From an uncultured Bacteroidales bacterium (GTDB taxonomy: Bacteria; Bacteroidota; Bacteroidia; Bacteroidales; UBA932), in the NCBI GenBank assembly GCA_946405435.1, contig CAMJHF010000017.1, positions 1 through 54,916 of the forward strand: DNA of 54,916 nucleotides. The letters run 5' to 3'. Below are positions 24,301-32,380 of the stretch, piece by piece. The notes below the pieces were generated by a model. It ran no database searches, was not told the DNA's origin, and saw only the letters and a list, made by a program, of their open reading frames with translations. The stretch's first letter is position 1. Every line of letters starts with the position of its first letter. The position numbers and the translations under genes were made by a program.

Positions 24301-25626
24301 ATGAAAACCAAGAAGATCCTCGGAATAGCAGGAGCTGTTCTGGCCGCTGCCCTGGCAGGCGGATGCATCTACATTAACTCCCTCACGCCCATCATTACCG
24401 GCTATGCCGCCAAGAACCTCGCATCTGCGATATTCGTGTCCGGACGCAGCCAGGCCGACGTGGAGGCGCTGGACCTCAACTTCTCGTTCATAAAATTCAA
24501 CCGCAACAAGGTGGATTACGAAAACAAGACGGTCACCAGCCGCTTCCTCTGGGCCCGTTCCACCGCCGCATACAGGGAGGGCTACGGAGTCACGCTGCTG
24601 CGGGGCAAAGACACGCAGGCGTTTCTGGAGCAGCAGTATCCCCTGCCGGCTGATTCTGCACGCACGGACTATCTCCCGGACGGAGACAGCGCCCTGCAGG
24701 CCCGCCTGGAGCCTATAGCGAAGGCGCTCGTCGACGACAGGACCTACAACGGCCATCCTTTCGCCATGGTGGTGCTGCACAAGGGCGCCGTGGTGGCGGA
24801 ACGCTACGACAAGGGCATCTCGGCAAGCACCCCGCTGCTTAGCTGGAGCATGGCAAAAAGCTTCACCAACGCCGTTGCCGGCATCATGGCTTCCGATGGC
24901 CTAATCGACATAAACGCTCCCCTGGGGCTGCCGGAGTGGCAGGCAGACGGCCGCAAGGACATCACGCTCAACCACCTGATGCAGATGCAGAGCGGCCTTG
25001 AGTGGAACGAGGACTACGGCAACCGTTCGGACGTGAACCTCATGCTGCACCGCGAGACCGACATGGGCCTGTACGCCCAGTCCAAGCCTCTCGTGCACGA
25101 GCCCGGCACATTCTGGTATTATTCCAGCGGCAGCACCAACATAGTCATGCGCTACCTTCGCAGCAAGTTCCAGTCCGACAGCGAGTTCCTTGCATACATG
25201 CGCGAGCGTCTCTTCGCTCCGCTGGCCATTTCGAATCCCCGCTTCGAACCCGACATGAGCGGAACGCCGGTTGGATCGTCCTACCTGTACGTCACCGCCC
25301 GGGACTTCGCCCGGTTCGGACAGCTCTATCTGGACGATGGATGCGTGGGAGAGAGGCGCATACTTCCGGAAGGATGGGTGGACTACACTTCCGCGCCCGC
25401 AGCGGCCAGCGAGGGCAGATACGGCGCCTTCTTCTGGCTCAACCGCTGCCACGTATGCCCCGATGTGCCCGAGGACATGTATTCCTGCAACGGGCACGAC
25501 GGCCAGCAGATATACATCATCCCATCGAAGGAACTCGTAGTGGTGATTCTGGGCTATTCACCCAAGCCTGACAGGGTAATAGATTTCAACGGCGTGCTGC
25601 GCGACATTATCGCCCAGCTTCCTTGA
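24301..25626 (+). CDS. serine hydrolase of the class C beta-lactamase / PBP4*-like family
   Basis: A 441-aa protein with an N-terminal hydrophobic segment and GGC (Cys 22), probably a lipoprotein or membrane-anchored. The SxxK motif is SWSMAKSF (nucleophile Ser and Lys, around residue 182), the YxS/YxN equivalent is YYSSGSTN near residue 277, and HDG in CNGHDGQQ near residue 400 stands for KTG. Such enzymes include D-aminopeptidases, esterases and peptide amidases; true beta-lactam hydrolysis is unlikely. Its 3' end overlaps the convergent C45 gene by 20 nt. The wall-degradation genes next door make a role on wall peptides conceivable. Confidence 0.87.
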   Translation: MKTKKILGIAGAVLAAALAGGCIYINSLTPIITGYAAKNLASAIFVSGRSQADVEALDLNFSFIKFNRNKVDYENKTVTSRFLWARSTAAYREGYGVTLLRGKDTQAFLEQQYPLPADSARTDYLPDGDSALQARLEPIAKALVDDRTYNGHPFAMVVLHKGAVVAERYDKGISASTPLLSWSMAKSFTNAVAGIMASDGLIDINAPLGLPEWQADGRKDITLNHLMQMQSGLEWNEDYGNRSDVNLMLHRETDMGLYAQSKPLVHEPGTFWYYSSGSTNIVMRYLRSKFQSDSEFLAYMRERLFAPLAISNPRFEPDMSGTPVGSSYLYVTARDFARFGQLYLDDGCVGERRILPEGWVDYTSAPAAASEGRYGAFFWLNRCHVCPDVPEDMYSCNGHDGQQIYIIPSKELVVVILGYSPKPDRVIDFNGVLRDIIAQLP

Positions 25627-26734
25627 GACGGCCGGCCATACCTTTCCCGAAGCCTGCAAAACGCCGGTCGGCGCAGGCGTTGTAGCGACGGACGCCCTCC
25701 GGAGTAAGGCCGCGGCGCATCAGGCGGCGTGCGGCGTGAAACTCGCGCCTCTGAGCCCTGCGCACGGCCTTTTCGATGCGCCTCAACCGCTTCACATCCA
25801 CCATTTTGGGATGGTCGGGATGAGAGTGCACGCTGGCGCTCAGCTCCACCGACAGCACATTGGCATCGCCCTTAAGGCACTCGGGGATGTCCTCACCTGC
25901 CGCCACCCATACCGCCACAGGATAGGCGCATGGAGTGTAGCCGGTGGCGCACCACATCATGCCTGAGCCTGCATCGGCGCCCGGCGCCACGCCTTCGATC
26001 ACTATCGATGCGGTGGTGGTGGGGCGGGGAATGTAGTCGTGCTCGAGCATCCATCCGCTGCGGCGGCCCCGGAGCGAATCGGCCCCGTGCTGCAGGTGAC
26101 GCCGGCCCGCCTCGAAGAAGAATTCGGGCGTAAAACGGCTCCTGCCGTCGGTCAGACAGCCCATGGTGGCGTAGCGCTCCTGCCCGCGCCCGCGGCCCTC
26201 GTCGCCCGTGAGCGAGTAGTTGGTGCGGTAAAGGATGCCGCCCGGCGGCACGTCGAAGCGCACGAACGACGTATCGGAGACCTCAAAGTAGGCCGCCCCG
26301 CCCTGCGCGTCGATCACCCCGAAGTTGGAGCTCTGCGGACGCGGGCGCGAAGGGTCGCGCAGCAGCGCCTCGAAGTCCTCCAGCGTGCGGCAGCCGGCCA
26401 GGGCGCGGGCCATCAGAGGGCCGGCCTTGGTGCGCTGCACGACCTCGTCGGAGCCGAGGTTGTACGACAGGTTGTTCATGATGCCGAAGCCCGCCTCGTT
26501 GATGCCGGCGTATGCCCTTGTGTGCAGGGAATCCTTGGTCGGGAACAGCGCCGTATAGGCAAACTTGCCGCCCTTTACGTGCACTATGATGTTGTACGGG
26601 TCTGGGGCGTCACGCTGCTTCCACAGCATGGGACGCCCGTCGGCGGACGCCCCCGCACTCACCACGGCGGTGGTGCAGGCCAGCGCCGGTGCGCCGAGCA
26701 GCAGAGCCGCAAGTATAATCCACAGCCGCCTCAT
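25607..26734 (-). CDS. secreted C45-type Ntn hydrolase (acyl-CoA:6-APA acyltransferase-like)
   Basis: A 375-aa protein with a signal peptide ending PALA, after which the mature chain begins with Cys 20 in CTTAVVSAG. An N-terminal Cys nucleophile exposed by signal-peptide cleavage is the arrangement of choloylglycine-hydrolase/C45 Ntn enzymes. Further signatures are DGRPMLWKQRD, AGINEAGFGIMNN and SSNFGVID. These enzymes cleave amide bonds of N-acyl amino acids, bile salts or penicillins; this one's substrate is unknown. The C-terminal 70 residues are Arg-rich. Start chosen at 26734, overlapping the MFS gene by 4 nt (ATGA). Probable last gene of the long right-hand operon. Confidence 0.82.
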   Translation of the reverse strand: MRRLWIILAALLLGAPALACTTAVVSAGASADGRPMLWKQRDAPDPYNIIVHVKGGKFAYTALFPTKDSLHTRAYAGINEAGFGIMNNLSYNLGSDEVVQRTKAGPLMARALAGCRTLEDFEALLRDPSRPRPQSSNFGVIDAQGGAAYFEVSDTSFVRFDVPPGGILYRTNYSLTGDEGRGRGQERYATMGCLTDGRSRFTPEFFFEAGRRHLQHGADSLRGRRSGWMLEHDYIPRPTTTASIVIEGVAPGADAGSGMMWCATGYTPCAYPVAVWVAAGEDIPECLKGDANVLSVELSASVHSHPDHPKMVDVKRLRRIEKAVRRAQRREFHAARRLMRRGLTPEGVRRYNACADRRFAGFGKGMAGRLKEAGR

Positions 26735-27942
26735 TTGCGTATCTTGTAGCCGTAGTAGGCGTAGAACATTATGAGCAGGTAGAACGGCAGGCAGATCCAG
26801 TAGGCGTTCTGCATGCCCACCCAGTCTTTCATGGCTCCGAACAGCAGGGGGATGAGCGCGCCGCCGCCGATGGAGGCCACCAGCAGCGAGGAACCCTTCT
26901 TGGTGAACTGCCCCAGTTCGGTGATTGCAAGGGGCCAGATTGCGGGGTACATCAGCGAACAGGCGAAGCTCAAAAGTGCCACGCACCACACGCTCACCTG
27001 CGGCGGAGTGAGCACTATGAGCAGCGAATCAATCACGGCCACCCAGGTGCAGATGCGCAGGGCCTTGACCTGCGAAATCACCTTAGGAATGCAGATGATG
27101 CCCACAACATAGCCAACGGCCATGCCAATGCCGGGCCAGATAGTGTAGCTCTCGGGGTTGGGAAGCCCGAGCCCCTGGGCGTAGTCAAGCACAGTAAGCA
27201 GCGCCAGATTCTCCACGCCCACGTACACGAACAGCGCCAGCGCCCCAAGCACCAGGTGCGGGAACTGCCAGATGCTCGTCTTGCCGGCGGCGTACGGGCA
27301 GTCCTCGGGATTCTCCTCCCCTTCCGCCTTGATTTCCTCGAGCGGAGCGAAGATGGTGACGACTCCCAGCAGCACCACTACGGCGATGATGATAATCAGC
27401 GGCTTGTCCAGGTCCTGAAGGCCCACGGCCTCGATGGGCTTGCGCGTTACGGCGGCAATGAACACCGACGGCAGCGCCAGCGCCATTGAGTTGCAGATGC
27501 CCATTATGCTTATGCGGCGAGCGGCGCTGTCGATGGGGCCGAGTATGGTCACATAGGGATTGATGGCCGCCTGCAGCACTGTGTTGGCCGTACCGCTGAT
27601 GAAGCACGCCAGCAGGTACAGCGCAAAGCTCTCAAGACGCGCGGCCGGGATGAAGAGTCCGAAGGCCAGCGCGAACATGAAGAAACTCAGCGACATGGTG
27701 CGCTTGTAGCCGATCTTGGCTATTATGCTCGAGGCCGGGAAACTGAATACCAGGAACGCCAGGAAGGTGGCCGCTATGACAAGATAACTCTGTGCCGAGG
27801 TCAAGTGGAGGTTGTTCTCCAGGAACGGCACGAAATACCCGTTGATACCCGTGGCGAATCCCACGGTGAAAAACATCATCCCTATAAATGCCAGGGGAAC
27901 TATGTACTTGTTGTTAGCCATATTTGACATGATATTAATCAT
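26731..27942 (-). CDS. MFS sugar/amino-sugar permease (FucP/NagP-like)
   Basis: A 403-aa, 12-helix major facilitator of the fucose-permease group: VPLAFIGMMFFTVGFATGINGYFVP (helix 1), FPASSIIAKIGYKR (loop 2-3), and NTVLQAAINPYVTILGP. In Bacteroidota, close relatives include transporters for GlcNAc and MurNAc. Location with a BadF-type kinase, MurQ and GH20 enzymes points to import of an amino sugar from cell-wall glycans. The start at 27942 overlaps the serpin stop by 4 nt; in-frame ATGs at 27930 and 27921 are alternatives. Confidence 0.88.
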   Translation of the reverse strand: MINIMSNMANNKYIVPLAFIGMMFFTVGFATGINGYFVPFLENNLHLTSAQSYLVIAATFLAFLVFSFPASSIIAKIGYKRTMSLSFFMFALAFGLFIPAARLESFALYLLACFISGTANTVLQAAINPYVTILGPIDSAARRISIMGICNSMALALPSVFIAAVTRKPIEAVGLQDLDKPLIIIIAVVVLLGVVTIFAPLEEIKAEGEENPEDCPYAAGKTSIWQFPHLVLGALALFVYVGVENLALLTVLDYAQGLGLPNPESYTIWPGIGMAVGYVVGIICIPKVISQVKALRICTWVAVIDSLLIVLTPPQVSVWCVALLSFACSLMYPAIWPLAITELGQFTKKGSSLLVASIGGGALIPLLFGAMKDWVGMQNAYWICLPFYLLIMFYAYYGYKIRK

Positions 27943-29249
27943 TCTTTACCGGTAAACACTCCTTCAAACAAAATTACTCCTGATGTTTTTTCTACAATCA
28001 CAAAGGCAAAAGGATGGTCGGCCTTGAACACTGTAGGTTTACGTTCAATGCCACTATCACCTATCATCAAATCGGCCGTAACTGCGGCTGCTTCTGTCCC
28101 CCACTCTGTAACTTTAATACGCGATTTCTGTATAACTTCACTTAAATCGCAAGAGTATTGTTTATTGTTTTTCAGAATCATTCTGTCGAATCCGGCTGAA
28201 GAAAAAGCCTTTCCGACGCCCAAAGAAACAAGCGCCTGCTTTAGCTGGTAACGTTTTGATATCTCAAAAGATGGCAGGAAAACAACAACTTCGCGACTGA
28301 TTCTGGTTTCGTCTATTATTTTCTCCCATTCATCAGCTGAAAGACAATCAAATAGCGCTTGTATTCCAAGCCCATTTCTTCCATCAGGTAGAAGTACATA
28401 AAAAGCATATTTATTCCCTGCATAAGGTAGTTCCAAGACTTCATATCCAGATCTCCGGGAATAGTTAAGGTATGCATCACTGTACATGTAGTCCACATTG
28501 ATTGTGCCTCCATTATCGAGATAAAACGGAGAGTCTTTCAAGGCCAGTTCAGGCACAAATGCTAAAAATTTATTCCAAGGAGCCTTGAAATAAAGGGCAT
28601 TCATCAAGATTGCCAAAAGATCATTACCTATATCGCTTTTATATAAAAATGGATTGATTAATCCATTAGTATTTCGACTAGCCCATTCATTTATCCGGTC
28701 AAGAACAACCTCCGGATTTCTTAGACTAACATATTCAACAGGTGCATAATACACATTGTTCATTGTACTTTTAAAAGATGCATCAGCCTTGAACTTGTCG
28801 TTAATAAGTACAGCATCGGTGACTTTCAACTCTACGTTCGGATCCAGCGCCGGCAACTGGTTGAGCAGGATAGTCATGAAACTATTCATGGATTGTATAT
28901 CACCACACCCTATTGTCTCCGTAATTACCCGGGCAACTTCTTCGTCTGCTCCGTTTGCTGCCATAGCCAGTGCATATTGGAGACTAAGCGGAGAATAAAC
29001 AATGTTTTCTCCTTCGCTATTTTCGAAGATGGCCTTTAGACACCGAAAAGAAAAATCATTTCCATTTCGAACACATGCCACCTGATCTTCATTCAATGTT
29101 ACCCCCTGCAGCTTGGCAGAAGGACGCGGAGAGCTGATATCAATCGGACTATTATCTACCTGGACATCCACGTTTTTCTCTACACCACACTTAGTAGCCA
29201 ACACTGATATGAATAAAGTGCAGAAAACGGAGATAATATACTTAAACAT
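27939..29249 (-). CDS. serpin (serine protease inhibitor), AT-rich
   Basis: A 436-aa serpin with a signal peptide (MFKYIISVFCTLFISVLA). The core fold is recognised by NIVYSPLSLQYALAMAANGA, LINPFLYKSDIGNDLLAILMNALYFKAPW, and the C-terminal ADHPFAFVIVEKTSGVILFEG. The reactive-centre hinge EWGTEAAAVTAD is of the inhibitory type (small residues at P12-P9). Counting from the hinge, P1-P1' falls around GDSG, perhaps Asp-Ser, but loop length is uncertain. The gene is visibly more AT-rich than the flanking GC-rich genes, which suggests separate acquisition. It sits between the sugar kinase (24-nt gap) and the permease (4-nt overlap). It may protect surface proteins from host or prey proteases. Confidence 0.92.
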   Translation of the reverse strand: MFKYIISVFCTLFISVLATKCGVEKNVDVQVDNSPIDISSPRPSAKLQGVTLNEDQVACVRNGNDFSFRCLKAIFENSEGENIVYSPLSLQYALAMAANGADEEVARVITETIGCGDIQSMNSFMTILLNQLPALDPNVELKVTDAVLINDKFKADASFKSTMNNVYYAPVEYVSLRNPEVVLDRINEWASRNTNGLINPFLYKSDIGNDLLAILMNALYFKAPWNKFLAFVPELALKDSPFYLDNGGTINVDYMYSDAYLNYSRRSGYEVLELPYAGNKYAFYVLLPDGRNGLGIQALFDCLSADEWEKIIDETRISREVVVFLPSFEISKRYQLKQALVSLGVGKAFSSAGFDRMILKNNKQYSCDLSEVIQKSRIKVTEWGTEAAAVTADLMIGDSGIERKPTVFKADHPFAFVIVEKTSGVILFEGVFTGKE

Positions 29250-29273
29250 AATCGACTATTGTCTATATGCATC

Positions 29274-30122
29274 CTAATTGTTCAGATGATACTTGATAAG
29301 TCCTTCCATGGGGGCTTTGAGGATAGTGCCCATCTTCATTCCATATTCCTCAACGACGGGTTGGAGGAGGGGCTTGAAATAGTAGGCGACGGAGCCTACG
29401 GCGTTGAAGGTATATTTTTGATAATCAGGGTAATGAGTGACTATTAGCTTGAAGAACTGACGGAAGGCGTCGGTCACGAGGTCCGGGAAATACGGATCGA
29501 AGTCCAGATGTTCGTTGATGAACTTGGCGTACTGGGCGCAGAAGCGGTTGGGGAAAGGACGGGTGTAGATTATGTCCAGCAGCTCGTCGTTGTTGTGTCC
29601 GAGCTCCCGGCCCACCAGTTCGTACACCTTAGGAGGCATGTTGCGGCGTATGTAATCGGTGATCATCCTCTTGCCAAGGTTGCCTCCGGAGCCCTCGTCG
29701 CCAAGGATAAAGCCGCAGGAGTCCACGTTCAGACCCTCGTTGCAGCCGTCGTAAAGGCAGCTGTTGGCACCGGTGCCCAGAATGGCGGCAAAGCCCGGCT
29801 TGTCCTGCAGAAGCGCCCGGCAGGAGGCAAGGGTATCCATGGCTATGAACACCTTGCCAGCCTTGGTAAACACCTCGCGCAGGGTCTTTTCCATGAACGG
29901 ATACTGAAGTTCGGTAACTCCGGCTCCGTAGAAGTAAATCTCGCTCACAAGCGTCGGGTCCAAGCTTGCGGGAAGATTAGCCTTGATATCCTCGACAATC
30001 TGAGGTCCGGTTATGTAATTGGGGTTATACCCCTGGCTCGTAAAGCCTATTCGGGTGGCTCCGTCGCGGGAAACGCATCCCCACTCGGTCTTGGTGGCTC
30101 CGCTGTCTGCAATAAGTATCAT
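29274..30122 (-). CDS. BadF/BadG-type N-acetylhexosamine kinase (GlcNAc/MurNAc kinase-like)
   Basis: A 282-aa ASKHA-fold kinase: ADSGATKTEWG (phosphate-1 loop), YNPNYI, a FIAMDTLASCRALL segment with the catalytic Asp, AILGTGANS (phosphate-2 loop) and GFILGDEGSGGNLG. Bacteroidota members phosphorylate GlcNAc or MurNAc at C6 in the cytoplasm. With MurQ and the MFS permease in the same operon this matches the transporter-kinase-etherase set used for MurNAc salvage in Tannerella. 5 nt after the 750-aa protein gene. Confidence 0.9.
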   Translation of the reverse strand: MILIADSGATKTEWGCVSRDGATRIGFTSQGYNPNYITGPQIVEDIKANLPASLDPTLVSEIYFYGAGVTELQYPFMEKTLREVFTKAGKVFIAMDTLASCRALLQDKPGFAAILGTGANSCLYDGCNEGLNVDSCGFILGDEGSGGNLGKRMITDYIRRNMPPKVYELVGRELGHNNDELLDIIYTRPFPNRFCAQYAKFINEHLDFDPYFPDLVTDAFRQFFKLIVTHYPDYQKYTFNAVGSVAYYFKPLLQPVVEEYGMKMGTILKAPMEGLIKYHLNN

Positions 30123-30127
30123 AATAA

Positions 30128-32380
30128 TTAGTTATAAAGTCCATTAAGGTCCGGAATCTCCCCCAGCCCGTAGCGGAAGAGCACCACGCCTTCGGCCTTG
30201 GTGCCGACAAAGAGTTCACAGTCGCTGCGAATCTTGGATGCGCTCATGGGCACCGTACTGGCGCTGTCTGTATCTTCGTAGGTAGTAATACCTGCCCAGA
30301 CCTTGGCGGGAGAGCCCTTGGTGGCGAAGTGATTGGCCACATTCACTGCCCAAGTCTGCCCACCGCTGCGATAGCCACCTGTGCGGAAATAAATCATTGG
30401 TATGAGTATATCCATATACTGGCCCATCTGGGCGGGGTTCTGGCCATAATAATATTCGCTGTCGGGCTCGGGCATGAGGGCGGCCGAAAGTATAATATCG
30501 GAATTGACAGCCTTGGTGGCGGCGTTTATCTGCCTGCAAAACTCGGTCACGGCGCCCGTGGCAGTAATTTCAGCCGACGGATTGTGCTTGTATGCCGTTC
30601 CGCCGAAGCGGATGTAGTCCAGATGGATACCGTCGACTCCATAGCCTGCGTACCTCACCGCGCGCTCTATAACCTCGTCGAAGTATTCTTGCTTGTAGCG
30701 GTTGTTCTCATCGTCCACAGGATTTACCCAGCTGCCGTTGGAGTAGAAGCACTGCAGCCAGATATGAACTTTCATTCTCTGAGAATGCGCCGACTTTATA
30801 AAGGACTTGACAGATTCCGTACCGTGACTGGTAAAAGCCACCTCGTGCAGGATAATGTGCTTGATATCATTGCCGGCAAGAATATCCAGGTTGACAGTAT
30901 TCATGTACTGGGACCAAAGCCATATACCATTGTTGGACGCCGTATCCGAAGACTGCCTTGACTGGAAGAGTTCGCAGCGTATAACGGTATCGTCAGCCAG
31001 TCCCGACGCCTTGTCCAATCCGTTGTCAAGCAGATATTTGAATAAGAAGGCGTAGGTAATCAGCGCCCGCATTGAGCAGAAGCTGCCGGTGTAGGCGGTG
31101 ATGGGACTCCGGGGATAAGTGCACATGTTGGAAATGGACTGTCCGCTCTGGAAATTAAGGGCACGCATGGCCCAGTTGTCCAAAACATCCAGCGTTACAA
31201 TATGTGACACTCCGTCAGTTGTGCGGAAATACCCGCCGTTGCCCGGAGCCTCATTGTAGGGCATCGCGCCCCAGTAATAATTGTGCGTTCCGGGGACGGG
31301 CGTTTCGCTCATTCCTACGGCACCACCGGAGAGTGCGGCAATGGATCCCGGGCCATAATGCGTCCGGTCCAGGCCGTCGTAACCACGGACCAGCAGATAG
31401 CTGCGAAGCGCAGTTTCGAGCATGTCGGCAGTGTTGTAGGTCTTGTCCCCCACCGTAATCGTGGTGGTCGACGGAATGTAATGCGCTCCTGGAACATTGA
31501 AATCGCCTCCGGCGTAATTCTCCCCTTTGACAAGGTCAATCGTGCCCGTAGTCTTGTCCCACACATCCAGTATCTTGATGTACTCCTTGGCAAACGCCTT
31601 GATGGTACCGTCGCCGTCGAAACTCTCTTCGGGAGAAGAATATATCTTGCCGGCGGCAAGAGTAATACCTGCAGTGCGTTTGGTCATGGTTACGCCGGAC
31701 CCATCGACAACCTTGACGGTGATGCCATGGGCATAGTTGCCCGGAGGCACGGCTATGTAAACACTGGACACCTCCGGCGACAGCGTCCTGCCCACAGCCA
31801 CGCGGACCGCCTTGTCGGCAGCGGCGGAAGAAGCCCCGGACAGCACTCCGGTTGAATAATCCACGCCGAAATTGCCGCAAACCTGCTCGCCGCCATTGCC
31901 GGAAAGCTCTACATAGTCAACCGGAGCCGAGCCGGCTCCGGGCGTCAGCCGGACCTTGACAACCGCAGCTACATGCTTGAACTTCAGGCTATTGCCAGAA
32001 GCCGTAAAGGCCACTGTAGGAAGAGCGTTCTGCCCAAATGAGGCATCGCTGCCGGCGGCCTGAACGGAGGGCAGACATATCGTGCCGTCGGACACCCAGA
32101 TGGAAGAAGGGTAAACCGCCTTCTTCTCATCCGGGAGCACGACGCCGAAGCTGAATTCCGCCGTGGAGGCAGGAGAACCTATGGACAGCGGAGAGGACGC
32201 CGAGCCATTGATACAGATAGCGTCCCCGTCCTGCCAGAAGACTTTCCTGCCGTCCGGCTGAAGCTCTGTCCTGGTGTTGTCAAAACCGGCAGTAACTACG
32301 GTACCGGGAGCGGTTTCCACGACCTTGGCACATCCGAATGCCAGGGCCAACGCAGCGGCAATGCAGTATATCCGTTTCAT
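30128..32380 (-). CDS. lipoprotein: fimbrillin-like domain + PMBR-like module + TIM-barrel putative glycoside hydrolase
   Basis: 750 aa. Residues 1-17 form a lipoprotein signal (AFGC). Residues of about 27-255 are a fimbrillin-like domain, closely similar to that of the next protein upstream. Residues of about 258-472 are a repeat module with TITVGDKTYNTADMLETAL (308-326), RSYLLVRG and ALITYAFLFKYLLDN (439-453), which I compare with pseudomurein-binding repeats. Residues of about 483-750 form a TIM-barrel like the putative glycoside hydrolase domain of methanogen surface proteins: GIHLDYIRFGGTAYKH (584-599), SAALMPEPD (632-640), YYYGQ (643-647), PMIY and VVLFRYGLGE. Asp 588 and Glu 638 are plausible catalytic acids. 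Start ATG 32380 overlaps the preceding stop (TGATG). Likely surface-exposed. Confidence 0.82.
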   Translation of the reverse strand: MKRIYCIAAALALAFGCAKVVETAPGTVVTAGFDNTRTELQPDGRKVFWQDGDAICINGSASSPLSIGSPASTAEFSFGVVLPDEKKAVYPSSIWVSDGTICLPSVQAAGSDASFGQNALPTVAFTASGNSLKFKHVAAVVKVRLTPGAGSAPVDYVELSGNGGEQVCGNFGVDYSTGVLSGASSAAADKAVRVAVGRTLSPEVSSVYIAVPPGNYAHGITVKVVDGSGVTMTKRTAGITLAAGKIYSSPEESFDGDGTIKAFAKEYIKILDVWDKTTGTIDLVKGENYAGGDFNVPGAHYIPSTTTITVGDKTYNTADMLETALRSYLLVRGYDGLDRTHYGPGSIAALSGGAVGMSETPVPGTHNYYWGAMPYNEAPGNGGYFRTTDGVSHIVTLDVLDNWAMRALNFQSGQSISNMCTYPRSPITAYTGSFCSMRALITYAFLFKYLLDNGLDKASGLADDTVIRCELFQSRQSSDTASNNGIWLWSQYMNTVNLDILAGNDIKHIILHEVAFTSHGTESVKSFIKSAHSQRMKVHIWLQCFYSNGSWVNPVDDENNRYKQEYFDEVIERAVRYAGYGVDGIHLDYIRFGGTAYKHNPSAEITATGAVTEFCRQINAATKAVNSDIILSAALMPEPDSEYYYGQNPAQMGQYMDILIPMIYFRTGGYRSGGQTWAVNVANHFATKGSPAKVWAGITTYEDTDSASTVPMSASKIRSDCELFVGTKAEGVVLFRYGLGEIPDLNGLYN

